Origin: Rhodocyclaceae bacterium
Lineage (GTDB): Bacteria; Pseudomonadota; Gammaproteobacteria; Burkholderiales; Rhodocyclaceae
Length of the DNA: 39,013 nt
Assembly: GCA_020445945.1 (NCBI GenBank)
Contig: JAGRFQ010000062.1
Location: 1 to 39,013, forward strand
Direction: 5' to 3'
The stretch's first letter is position 1. Every line of letters starts with the position of its first letter. Below are positions 15,752 to 27,591 of this stretch, piece after piece. Below the pieces are notes generated by a model. That model was not told where the DNA came from, did not search any database, and saw nothing but the letters and a program-made list of their open reading frames with translations. The position numbers and the translations under genes are program-made.

Positions 15752-15767
15752 CTGGCACGAACCATGC
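15752..15767 (+). promoter_or_regulatory. sigma-54 (-24/-12) promoter of ATP-grasp set 1
   Basis: CTGGCACGAACCATGC matches the consensus YTGGCACG-N4-TTGC at all -24 positions and has GC at -12, with exactly 10 bp between the GG and GC dinucleotides. Predicted transcription start is near 15779, 27 bp before the first gene of the set. RpoN promoters need an enhancer-binding activator and often control nitrogen functions. No other -24/-12 element was noticed in the window. Confidence 0.65.
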
Positions 15768-15805
15768 GTCAGTCTCGTCACAGCCACTCACATGACGGGA
15801 CAGCC

Positions 15806-17218
15806 ATGGTTGCCTTCTACAACGAGATGAATACGGCGGATGGCGGGGTCAGGCCGCATTACAGCGAGTTCGCCAAGTGGCTCCAAACGGCGGCGCCCGA
15901 ACGCCTGGCACGCAAACGCGCCGAAGCCGACCTGACCTTTCATCGCGTCGGCATCACGTTCGCGGTGTATGGCGAGGACGCGGGCAAGGAGCGCCTGATT
16001 CCGTTCGACATCGTGCCGCGCATCATTCCTGCCGACGAGTGGCGCGACATGTCCGCCGGTCTGCGCCAACGCGTGAAGGCGCTCAACGCGTTTCTGCACG
16101 ACATCTACCACGACCAGGAGATCATCGCCGCCGGCCACATCCCGGCCGCCCAGGTGCTGGGCAATCGCCAGTATCGACCGGAGATGCAGGGCGTCGACGT
16201 GCCGGGCAACATCTACGCACACATCGCCGGGGTGGATATCGTGCGCGCCGGCGAAGGCGAGTTCTACGTGCTGGAAGACAACCTTCGCGTGCCGTCCGGC
16301 GTGTCGTACATGATCGAAGACCGGAAAATGATGATGCGTCTGTTTCCGGAGCTCTTTTCGCGCCACAAGGTAGCACCGGTACTGCACTACCCCGACCTGC
16401 TGTTCGACAGCTTGCGCACCGCGGCGCCCGACGGGGTCGAAGACCCGACGGTCGTCGTCCTCACCCCGGGCGCCTACAACAGCGCCTACTTCGAGCACAC
16501 CTATCTGGCGCAGCAGATGGGGGTCGAACTGGTCGAGGGGCGCGACCTCTTCGTGCGCGACGACACGGTCTGGATGCGCACCACCCGGGGCGACGAGCGC
16601 GTCGATGTCATCTACCGGCGGATCGATGACGACTACCTCGACCCGCTGGCTTTCCGCGAAGACTCGATGCTCGGCGTACCGGGCTTGCTGTCGGCCTACA
16701 AGGCAGGGCGGGTAACGCTGGCCAACGCAATCGGCACCGGCGTGGCCGATGACAAGTCGATCTACCCCTACGTGCCGGAAATGATCCGTTTCTACCTTGG
16801 AGAGGAGCCCATCCTCAACAACGTGCCAACCTACATGTGCCGCAAGCCGGACGACCTCGACTATGTGCTCAACCACCTCGGCGAACTGGTCGTGAAGGAA
16901 GTTCACGGCGCCGGCGGCTACGGCATGCTCGTGGGGCCGGCCGCAAGCGCCGGGGAAATCGAACGCTTTCGCGAACGCTTGATTGCCGAGCCCGACGGCT
17001 ACATCGCCCAGCCGACGCTGGCCTTGTCGAACTGCCCTACCTTCGTGGACGCCGGCATCGCGCCGCGCCACATCGATCTGCGCCCCTTCATCCTGTCAGG
17101 CGAGGAGGTGCGGATGGTGCCGGGCGGACTGACCCGCGTCGCCCTGCGCGAGGGGTCGCTGGTGGTCAACTCGTCGCAGGGCGGCGGCACCAAAGACACC
17201 TGGGTGCTCGAAGAATGA
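15806..17218 (+). CDS. circularly permuted ATP-grasp protein (set 1)
   Basis: A 470-residue protein of the circularly permuted ATP-grasp family (CP_ATPgrasp_2, formerly DUF404/DUF407). ATP-grasp enzymes form amide bonds through acyl-phosphate intermediates. Aravind and colleagues predicted from gene neighbourhoods that this clade makes or attaches small peptides. Recognisable blocks are GGVRPHYSEFAKWL at the N-terminus, RIIPADEWRDMSAGL, VLEDNLRVPSGVSYM, TPGAYNSAYFEHTYLA, YRRIDDDYLDPL, VVKEVHGAGGYGM and VPGGLTRVA. I chose ATG 15806; an in-frame ATG at 15764 would overlap the -12 promoter region. The alpha-E gene follows after 37 bp. Substrates are unknown. A fused paralogue is encoded at 21831. 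Confidence 0.9.
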   Translation: MVAFYNEMNTADGGVRPHYSEFAKWLQTAAPERLARKRAEADLTFHRVGITFAVYGEDAGKERLIPFDIVPRIIPADEWRDMSAGLRQRVKALNAFLHDIYHDQEIIAAGHIPAAQVLGNRQYRPEMQGVDVPGNIYAHIAGVDIVRAGEGEFYVLEDNLRVPSGVSYMIEDRKMMMRLFPELFSRHKVAPVLHYPDLLFDSLRTAAPDGVEDPTVVVLTPGAYNSAYFEHTYLAQQMGVELVEGRDLFVRDDTVWMRTTRGDERVDVIYRRIDDDYLDPLAFREDSMLGVPGLLSAYKAGRVTLANAIGTGVADDKSIYPYVPEMIRFYLGEEPILNNVPTYMCRKPDDLDYVLNHLGELVVKEVHGAGGYGMLVGPAASAGEIERFRERLIAEPDGYIAQPTLALSNCPTFVDAGIAPRHIDLRPFILSGEEVRMVPGGLTRVALREGSLVVNSSQGGGTKDTWVLEE

Positions 17219-17255
17219 GCCCTCCCCACATTCATCGACGCTGGAGAACCTTGCC

Positions 17256-18203
17256 ATGCTGAGTCGCACCGCGGACCACCTGTTCTGGATGTCCCGCTAC
17301 ATCGAACGCGCCGAGAACCTCGCCCGCCTGCTGGACGTCACCTGGCAGATGTCGATGGTCCCGCAGTCGCTGGACGCGGCCAATCAAAACTGGCAGGCGG
17401 TCATCAACCTGAACAGCCTTGAAGATGCGTTCTTCGCCAAGTATTCGGAAACCAACGCAGCCAACGTCTTGCGCTTCATGATCAGCGACGTGGACAACCC
17501 GGCGTCGATCACCGCCTGCCTCAGAATGGGCCGCGAGAACGCCCACGCCGTGCGCGGCACCATCACCGCCGAGATGTGGGAGACGCTCAACGCCACCTGG
17601 ATCGAACTCAACACCCAGAACACCGACGCCATGATGACCTACGGCCCGAGCGATTTCTTCGACTGGGTCAAGCTGCGCTCGTCGCTGATCCACGGCGCCA
17701 CCCTCGGCACCATGCTGCAGGACGAGGCCTACCAGTTCATCCGCCTTGGCACCCTGCTCGAACGCGCCGACAACACCGCACGCCTGCTCGACGTCAAATA
17801 CCACGTGCTGGTGCCCACCGGCGAAGAGGCAACCACCGACTTCTACCAATGGGGGGCGTTGCTGCGCGCCGTCTCCGCCTTCGAGGTGTATCGCAAAACC
17901 TTCCGCACCGGCATCACCCCATCGCGCGTTGCCGCGCTGCTCACACTTCACCCGAGCATGCCCCGCTCTCTGCTATTCTGCCTGCGCGGTGCAGTCAGGA
18001 GTCTGGCCCTGGTTGCCAACGATCAGTCGGGGGAAACCCAGCGTCGCGCCGGCCGGCTCTACAGCGAGCTGCGCTACGCCCGGATCGAAGACATCCTTGC
18101 CAGCGGCTTGCACGAATTTCTCAGCGATTTCATGGATCGCGTGGAAGATCTGTGCAACGGGGTGAGCAACGATTTTCTTGTGACCCCGCAAGCGGCTGCC
18201 TGA
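17256..18203 (+). CDS. alpha-E domain protein (DUF403), set 1
   Basis: A 315-residue all-helical protein of the alpha-E family (DUF403, PF04168), named for conserved glutamates in a helical bundle. It starts MLSRTADHLFWMSRYIERAENLARLLD and includes LGTLLERADNTARLLDVKYH. It almost always accompanies the permuted ATP-grasp, and in set 2 the same domain is fused to it, which implies a stable complex or shared reaction. GGAG lies nine bases before ATG 17256. Its biochemical role is unknown; binding or catalysis on the ATP-grasp product is the usual suggestion. There is no signal peptide. Confidence 0.92.
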   Translation: MLSRTADHLFWMSRYIERAENLARLLDVTWQMSMVPQSLDAANQNWQAVINLNSLEDAFFAKYSETNAANVLRFMISDVDNPASITACLRMGRENAHAVRGTITAEMWETLNATWIELNTQNTDAMMTYGPSDFFDWVKLRSSLIHGATLGTMLQDEAYQFIRLGTLLERADNTARLLDVKYHVLVPTGEEATTDFYQWGALLRAVSAFEVYRKTFRTGITPSRVAALLTLHPSMPRSLLFCLRGAVRSLALVANDQSGETQRRAGRLYSELRYARIEDILASGLHEFLSDFMDRVEDLCNGVSNDFLVTPQAAA

Positions 18204-18275
18204 ATGCGAGCTGTTTCTGCGCCAGCAGGCCATAGAATCCTAATTTTTTGAATTTGTCCCCTTGGGAGCTCATTT

Positions 18276-21662
<3,387 letters not shown>

Positions 21663-21676
21663 GCGCCAGCAAATCG

Positions 21677-21717
21677 CGCGTCGACGTTGCCATTGCGCGA
21701 CGTCGACGCGTTTTTTT
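21677..21717 (+). terminator. terminator after set 1
   Basis: Perfect 11-bp arms CGCGTCGACGT and ACGTCGACGCG around a 12-nt loop, followed by seven T. It separates set 1 from set 2, so the second set needs its own promoter. Confidence 0.93.
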
Positions 21718-21830
21718 GCGCGCCGTTTCAGTGCCTGTGTGATCGATGACCATTGTTGCGGCGGGGTGCGAACAGTTAATATCGGCCTCCTCACGCCCCT
21801 CAATCGTTGGCCCCACCCCCCGATTTTCCG

Positions 21831-24344
21831 ATGCCGCCGCCCCTGTTTTCCAACTATTCGCGCCCGTCTGATCGCTACGACGAGATGCTCGACGCGCACG
21901 GCACGGTACGCCCGCACTGGCACACACTGCTGCAGCACCTGAAGGCATCCTCGCCGGCAGCGATGCGCCAGCGCGTCGAGGTGACCGACCGCAGCATTGC
22001 CGAGAACGGTATCGCCTACAACGTGTATGGCGACCCCGACGGCCTCGACCGGCCGTGGGCGCTCGACCCGATCCCGCTGATCATTGCCGCCGACGAATGG
22101 CGCCAGCTGAGCGACGCCGTAGCCCAGCGCGCGCGGCTGCTCAACGCGGTCCTCGCCGACCTGTACGGCGACCAGCACCTGCTCGGCGAAGGCCTGCTGC
22201 CCCCGTCGCTGGTGTACGGGCAGCACGGCTTCCTGTGGCCGTGCCACAACGTCAAGCAACCTGGCGGCGTGTTTCTGCATCACTACGCGGTCGATCTGGC
22301 GCGCTCGCCGGATGGCCACTGGTGGGTCATCGGCGACCGCACCCAGGCCCCGTCCGGGGCCGGCTACGCGCTGGAGAACCGGCTCATCATCTCGCGCGTG
22401 TTCCCGCAGCTGTTCCGCGATCTCAAGGTCCAGCGGCTGGCGTCGTTCTTCGCCACCCTGCAGCAAAGCTACGAGCACTGGGCCCCGGTCGACCGGGGCG
22501 AGCAGGCGCTGGTGGTCGTGCTCACCCCCGGCCCGTACAACGAAACCTATTTCGAGCACGCCTACCTCGCGCGCTACCTCGGCTACCCGCTGGTCGAGGG
22601 GCAAGACCTCACGGTGCGCGGCGAAACCGTGTATCTCAAAACCCTCACCGGCCTGCGCCGGGTGCACGCCATCCTGCGCCGTCAGGACGACGACTTCTGC
22701 GACCCGCTCGAGCTGCGCGGCGACTCCACGCTCGGCATTCCGGGCCTGCTCCACGCGGTGCGCGCCGGCCGGGTGATGATCAGCAACGCGCTGGGCAGCG
22801 GCCTGCCTGGGTCGAGCGCGGTGATGGGCTTTTTGCCGGCAATCGCCAAACGCCTGCTCAACGAGGAGCTCATGCTCCCCTCGGTGGCGACCTGGTGGTG
22901 CGGCGAGGCGCCCGCCCTGGACTACGTCCTCGACAATCTCGACGCGCTGGTCATCAAGGGCACCTATCCCTCGCAGCGCCTTGAACCGGTGTTCGGCCGC
23001 GAGCTGCAGGGCGAGGCGCGCGACGAGATGGTGCGCCGCATCCGCGCCCGCCCGCACGCCTACGTCGCGCAGGAGCTGGTCCGCCTGTCGCAAGCGCCGG
23101 TGTGGAGCCGCGAGCACGCGCACGGCCTGCAGCCCCGCAACGTGGGGCTACGCCTGTACGCCGTGGCTACGCCGGACGGCTACAAGGTGATGCCGGGAGG
23201 ACTGGCCCGCGCCGCGGGGAGCGCCAACGCGCTGGTCTTGTCGATGCAGCGCGGCGGCGCGGCCAAGGACGCCTGGGTGCTGGCCGACAGCGCGGTCGAC
23301 ACCTTCAGCCTGCTCAAATCCGCGACCGGCAAGGGCACCCTCGTACGTGCCGGCAACAACCTCTCGTCGCGGGTGGTGGAGAACCTGTTCTGGCTCGGCC
23401 GCTACGCCGAACGCTTCGACGGCACCACGCGCCTGCTGCGGCTGGCGATGGCGCACTACATCGACAACGGCGGCGAGAGCACGCCCGAGTTCGAAGCGCT
23501 GGTCGCCCTGTGTCTGGAGATGAAAATCCTCCGCCCCGGCCGCGAAGAGGACGACGACGATGACAGCGACTGGGTGCCGGTCGAGAAACGCCTGCGCGCC
23601 GCGGTCAACGACCCGGCCACCAGCAACAGCGTGGCCGATGCGGTCGGCCGCCTGTTCTGGTCCGCCTCGCAGGTGCGCGAGCGCCTGTCGCTCGACCACT
23701 GGTACTCGCTCAACCGCCTGCATCGCGACATCCAGGGGCGCAGCGCCGATCAGAGCGAACTGGGCGAAATCCTGATGCTGCTCGACCGCATGCTCCAGGT
23801 GTCGTCCTCGCTGACCGGCTTCACCATGGACAACATGACCCGCGACACCGGCTGGCGCATGCTGCTGGTCGGCCGGCGCATCGAGCGCCTCACCTTCCTC
23901 GCGGGGGCGATCAGCGCCTTCCTGCGCACCCTGCCAGGGCGCAACGGACGCCACCTCGACTGGCTGCTCGAATTCACCGACAGCATCATCACCTACCGCT
24001 CGCGCTACCTGCGCACGCCGGAACTGCTCACGGTGGTCGACCTGATCGTGCTCGACGAGAGCAACCCCCACTCGGTGATGTTCCAGATCAACGCCCTCGA
24101 ACGCTATCTGATGCTGCTCGAAAAAGACCTCGGCGAAGTCCCCAGCGACGCCTTTTCCGCCGCCTGTGAAGCCTTCCGGAGCATCGACCTCGACACCTTC
24201 CAGCACACGCCGGCCACCGCCTGCGCCGAGTTCGCCAAGCAGCTCAAGACGCTCGAATTTGCCGGCTTCGACCTGTCGAACCGCATCGGCATGCGCTTCT
24301 TCAGCCACGTCGGCGCCGTCAGCCACCAGACGCTCGCCCGTTGA
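21831..24344 (+). CDS. circularly permuted ATP-grasp fused to alpha-E (set 2)
   Basis: An 837-residue fusion. Residues about 1-490 repeat the ATP-grasp architecture of set 1 (GTVRPHWHTLLQHL, LIIAADEWRQLSDA, TPGPYNETYFEHAYLA, RRQDDDFCDPLEL, LVIKGTYPSQRLEPVFG, VMPGGLARAAG). From about residue 508 an alpha-E domain begins (NLSSRVVENLFWLGRYAERFDG), aligning with the first residues of the separate set 1 alpha-E protein. An Asp-rich loop near residue 575 is an insertion. The first ATG is 21831; a TTG at 21807 is possible. Neither has a Shine-Dalgarno sequence, so the start is uncertain. Sequence similarity to set 1 is clear but far from identical, which argues against a recent duplication. The next gene starts 3 bp after the stop. 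Confidence 0.9.
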   Translation: MPPPLFSNYSRPSDRYDEMLDAHGTVRPHWHTLLQHLKASSPAAMRQRVEVTDRSIAENGIAYNVYGDPDGLDRPWALDPIPLIIAADEWRQLSDAVAQRARLLNAVLADLYGDQHLLGEGLLPPSLVYGQHGFLWPCHNVKQPGGVFLHHYAVDLARSPDGHWWVIGDRTQAPSGAGYALENRLIISRVFPQLFRDLKVQRLASFFATLQQSYEHWAPVDRGEQALVVVLTPGPYNETYFEHAYLARYLGYPLVEGQDLTVRGETVYLKTLTGLRRVHAILRRQDDDFCDPLELRGDSTLGIPGLLHAVRAGRVMISNALGSGLPGSSAVMGFLPAIAKRLLNEELMLPSVATWWCGEAPALDYVLDNLDALVIKGTYPSQRLEPVFGRELQGEARDEMVRRIRARPHAYVAQELVRLSQAPVWSREHAHGLQPRNVGLRLYAVATPDGYKVMPGGLARAAGSANALVLSMQRGGAAKDAWVLADSAVDTFSLLKSATGKGTLVRAGNNLSSRVVENLFWLGRYAERFDGTTRLLRLAMAHYIDNGGESTPEFEALVALCLEMKILRPGREEDDDDDSDWVPVEKRLRAAVNDPATSNSVADAVGRLFWSASQVRERLSLDHWYSLNRLHRDIQGRSADQSELGEILMLLDRMLQVSSSLTGFTMDNMTRDTGWRMLLVGRRIERLTFLAGAISAFLRTLPGRNGRHLDWLLEFTDSIITYRSRYLRTPELLTVVDLIVLDESNPHSVMFQINALERYLMLLEKDLGEVPSDAFSAACEAFRSIDLDTFQHTPATACAEFAKQLKTLEFAGFDLSNRIGMRFFSHVGAVSHQTLAR

Positions 24345-24347
24345 TCC

Positions 24348-25265
24348 ATGGCCCGCTACCACGTCATCCACGAAACCCGCTACGACTACGGAAGCAGCGT
24401 GTCGCTGTCGCACCAGATGCTCCACCTGGTGCCACGCACCTCCCAGTGGCAAAACTGCCTCGACTACCGCCTCGACGTCACCCCCGCCCCGGTGTGGCGC
24501 AAGCTCGGTACCGACGCCTTCGGCAATCCGGTCGAGTGGTTTGCCTTTTACGAACCGCACGAAGCGCTGCACATACGCTCCGAAATGCACATCGAGGTCC
24601 ACCCGCACCGCATCGACACGCTGTCCGACTCGATTGCCTGGGACGCGCTCGCAGGCCGCCTCACCTACCGCAGCGGCGGTCACCCCGACATCGACGACCT
24701 GGCCGCCAAGCGCTATCTGTTCGAATCGCCGCACGTGCGCATCAAGCACGAACTGGCCGACTACGCCGACGACTGCTTTACGCCCGGCCGTCCCGTACTC
24801 GAAGCCACTGCCGCGCTGATGGAAAAGATCTTCACCGAATTCGAGTTCGACCCCGAGGCCACCACCGACACCACCCCGGTGCTCGAAGTCCTCAAGAACA
24901 AGCGCGGCGTGTGCCAGGACTTTGCCCACCTGATGATCGCCTGCCTGCGCGCCAAGGGCCTGCCCGCGCGCTACATGAGCGGCTACCTGCTCACCCACCC
25001 GCCGGCAGGCCAGCCGCGCATGGTTGGCGCCGACGCATCGCACGCCTGGGTGGCGGTCTATGCCCCCGGCAGCGGGGACGGCTGGATCGAGTTCGACCCC
25101 ACCAACAACCTGCTGCCCGACACCCAGCACATCACGATTGCCTGGGGGCGCGACTTCAGCGACGTATCCCCCTTGCGCGGCGTCATCCTGGGCGGCGGCG
25201 GCCACGAACCCGAGGTCGCGGTCACGGTCACGCCGCTCGACGACGCCACAGCCGACACACCCTGA
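24348..25265 (+). CDS. transglutaminase-like cysteine peptidase (set 2)
   Basis: A 305-residue protein starting MARYHVIHETRYDYGSSV, the bacterial transglutaminase N-terminal domain, followed by a transglutaminase core with C189 (RGVCQDFAHL), H232 (ASHAWVAVY) and D250 (EFDPTNN). All three triad residues are present, so it should be active as a peptidase, amidase or transamidase. It is the DUF2126-free counterpart of the set 1 fusion. No signal peptide is seen. ATG 24348 lies 3 bp after the ATP-grasp/alpha-E fusion stop, so translation is coupled. The C-terminal tail after GVILGGGGHEPEVAVTV is the usual end of this family. Confidence 0.93.
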   Translation: MARYHVIHETRYDYGSSVSLSHQMLHLVPRTSQWQNCLDYRLDVTPAPVWRKLGTDAFGNPVEWFAFYEPHEALHIRSEMHIEVHPHRIDTLSDSIAWDALAGRLTYRSGGHPDIDDLAAKRYLFESPHVRIKHELADYADDCFTPGRPVLEATAALMEKIFTEFEFDPEATTDTTPVLEVLKNKRGVCQDFAHLMIACLRAKGLPARYMSGYLLTHPPAGQPRMVGADASHAWVAVYAPGSGDGWIEFDPTNNLLPDTQHITIAWGRDFSDVSPLRGVILGGGGHEPEVAVTVTPLDDATADTP

Positions 25266-25276
25266 CACAGCAGTTA

Positions 25277-25304
25277 TTGCATTGCAGCAAGCAGCGTTTA
25301 GAAT
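25277..25304 (+). promoter_or_regulatory. candidate promoter of the NrtA-like fusion gene
   Basis: TTGCAT (25277-25282) and TAGAAT (25299-25304) are spaced 16 bp, 54 bp before the GTG start at 25358. No terminator separates this gene from set 2, so read-through is also possible. Confidence 0.5.
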
Positions 25305-25357
25305 AGGGTTCCAATGTGCGGTCGACTGGCCGCGCAAAGCCCCGCTAGGAGCCCCGA

Positions 25358-27469
25358 GTGACGCATCTTGTTGCAACTCGACTCAGCCTCCCCCTGCCCC
25401 GCCCCGACGGTGGTCAATGGCTGCTGGAAGATTTTGATCTCACCCTGGAAGAAGGCGCATCCCTTGCCATCATTGGCACCGAGCCCGGACTCGCTACAGC
25501 GATGCTCGACGCCTTTGCCGGCAACGTGCTCCCCACGCGCGGCGGCATGCTGCTCGACGGGCGCGAACTGCGCGCCCCGGACGCCCGCATCACACGCATT
25601 GGCGAGATGTCGAACGGTACCGCCTTCCGTAGCGCCGCAAGCTATCTCAGGAAAGCCGCCGCCGGCACCATTGCCCAGCGCCTCGGCCAGGCAGAGCTGG
25701 AGCGCTGGGTAAACCACAATCTGCACCTGGTCGGGATGGAAGATGTCGGCCCGCTGGGACTGCGCCGGCTGTCGCCACACGCCCGCACACGCATTCAGCT
25801 TGCCCGCGGTCTGGTGACCGAACCGCGCGCTCTGTTCATCGACCACCTGTTCGATGCGCTCGACGAGACGCAGCGCAATCAATGCGTCGATCTGCTCCTC
25901 GACCTGCAAAGCCGGATCGCCACGACGCTGGTTTTTGCCACCGACGACATCGACCAGGCCATACTTTTTGCCGACCGCGTGCTGTGTCTGCGCGTGGATG
26001 GCGACGACGTGGTGTGCGCCATCCACGGGGTCGACCTGCTGCGCCCGCGCGCGCGCCTCGACCTCTCCCGCATGGTCAGCGCGCGCAGCCTGCACGACAC
26101 ACTGTACGCCCAGCTCGGGCGACTTGCGCCGACGCAGCTGCCGGCCGCCGCAGAGGCGCAGCCCTGCGACGACAGCTCGGTGGTGTTCATGAACAACTGG
26201 GTCGCCTCGCACCCGGAGCGCTCGGGCAAAGTGCTCGAAAAACACAGCCTGACGCTCGGTTTTCTGCCACTCATCGACTGCGCTCCGCTGGCCATCGCGC
26301 TGGAGGAAGGGTTCTTCAAGGGCGCCGGGCTTGAAGTCACGCTGTCGCGTGAATCGTCGTGGAGCAACGTGCAGGACAAAGTCTCGCTGGGCCTGCTCGA
26401 TGGCGCACAGATGCTCGCCGCCATGCCGCTGGCCGCCGCACTCGACACCTCGATGACCCCGCTGGTCACGGCCATGAGCCTCGGTCGCAACGGCAACGCG
26501 ATTACCGTCTCGAAGGAACTGCACGCTCAGCTCGCGCTGCCAGCCGCGGCGCCAACCGATCCGCTCGACGCGGTGCACGCCTTGCGTGCCGAAGTCGATC
26601 GCCGTCGCCACGCGCGCCTGCGCCAGCTCATTTTCGCCATCGTCGCCCCGCACTCCTCGCACAACTATCTGCTGCGTTACTGGCTCGCCTGTGGCGGCAT
26701 CGACGCCGACCGCGACGTCAAGCTGGTGGTCGTTCCACCGCCGCAGATGGTGAGCTATCTGGCGGCCAGCATGATCGACGGATTCTGCGTCGGCGAACCG
26801 TGGAACACCGTCGCCAGCGACGACGACCTCGGCGTACCACTGGTGTCGACCTGGCAGATCTGGAACAACCACCCGGAGAAAGTGCTCGGCGTAACCCGCG
26901 CCTGGGCCGATGCCCATCCAAACACGCACCGCACGCTCATAAAGAGCCTGCTCGACGCCTGCTGGTGGCTCGACAAGGCCGACAACCGCTCGCGCGCGTG
27001 CGAGATCCTGAGCCACGGCCGCTACGTGAATATCGCCCCCGACGTCCTCGAACGGTCGCTGGCGAGCACCTACACCACCCACGGCGGGCTGGTGATGCAT
27101 CAGCGCTTCCACGCCGGCGCGGCCAACTTCCCCTGGCACTCGCATGCGGCCTGGCTGCTCGCGCAGATGGCGCGCTGGGGCCAGACCCGGCTGCCCAACA
27201 ACGTCGCGCGGGTGTGCGCCAGCACCTATCGCACCGACATCTATCGCGGCGCCGTCGGCTTCGGCGACGCCTGCCCGGCCGAGGACTGGAAAGACGAAGG
27301 CGCACACGCCGACACATGGCAAATGGAGGGCGCAGAGCGGCCGGTTGAACTCGGCCCCGACCGCTTCATCGACGGCGCCGTTCTCGCCGACAAGGACCTC
27401 GCACGCCATGTAGCCGGCTACGCCATACCGGCCCATCCGGAGGAATCCAAGGCCGACAGCGCCGCCTGA
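25358..27469 (+). CDS. degenerate ABC-ATPase domain fused to NrtA/CmpA-like binding domain
   Basis: A 703-residue protein built like cyanobacterial NrtC, which is an ATPase with an NrtA-like C-terminus. Residues about 1-225 align with a nitrate/sulfonate-type ABC ATPase, but each catalytic motif is changed. The Walker A region reads GTEPGLAT with A46 in place of lysine. The signature LSGGQ reads LSPHA (138-142). The Walker B end LDE reads IDH (161-163), and the switch histidine THD reads TDD (195-197). ATP hydrolysis is therefore unlikely. From about residue 245 the NrtA/CmpA-like domain is well kept (LGFLPLIDCAPLAIALEEGFF, DGAQMLAAMPLAAALD, WLACGGIDADRDV, GEPWNT). No signal peptide or permease gene is present, so a cytoplasmic sensor role is more likely than transport (inference). 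GTG 25358 has AGGAG six bases upstream. Confidence 0.85.
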   Translation: MTHLVATRLSLPLPRPDGGQWLLEDFDLTLEEGASLAIIGTEPGLATAMLDAFAGNVLPTRGGMLLDGRELRAPDARITRIGEMSNGTAFRSAASYLRKAAAGTIAQRLGQAELERWVNHNLHLVGMEDVGPLGLRRLSPHARTRIQLARGLVTEPRALFIDHLFDALDETQRNQCVDLLLDLQSRIATTLVFATDDIDQAILFADRVLCLRVDGDDVVCAIHGVDLLRPRARLDLSRMVSARSLHDTLYAQLGRLAPTQLPAAAEAQPCDDSSVVFMNNWVASHPERSGKVLEKHSLTLGFLPLIDCAPLAIALEEGFFKGAGLEVTLSRESSWSNVQDKVSLGLLDGAQMLAAMPLAAALDTSMTPLVTAMSLGRNGNAITVSKELHAQLALPAAAPTDPLDAVHALRAEVDRRRHARLRQLIFAIVAPHSSHNYLLRYWLACGGIDADRDVKLVVVPPPQMVSYLAASMIDGFCVGEPWNTVASDDDLGVPLVSTWQIWNNHPEKVLGVTRAWADAHPNTHRTLIKSLLDACWWLDKADNRSRACEILSHGRYVNIAPDVLERSLASTYTTHGGLVMHQRFHAGAANFPWHSHAAWLLAQMARWGQTRLPNNVARVCASTYRTDIYRGAVGFGDACPAEDWKDEGAHADTWQMEGAERPVELGPDRFIDGAVLADKDLARHVAGYAIPAHPEESKADSAA

Positions 27470-27591
27470 GGCGCATCAATCGGCGCACACCGCGGCTGCG
27501 CTAGAATGCCCGCTGCGCCGAGGGCAGCAGGCTGCCATCACTGTGCCGCATCGCCCCGCGCGCACCATGACATCCACCGGGAGCGAGACCA

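Noticed and set aside
15188-15805. N-terminal extension of the ATP-grasp frame upstream to 15188
   Set aside because: It overlaps queD in another frame and crosses the -24/-12 promoter. Family similarity begins at ATG 15806.
23148-27436. Long minus-strand frames of 742 and 712 codons
   Set aside because: Same antisense artefact, opposite well-supported alpha-E, transglutaminase and NrtA-like genes. No ribosome sites or recognisable motifs.
25358-27469. Calling the NrtA-like fusion an active nitrate or bicarbonate transporter ATPase
   Set aside because: Walker A lysine, signature, Walker B glutamate and switch histidine are all replaced, and no permease or separate binding protein gene is adjacent.
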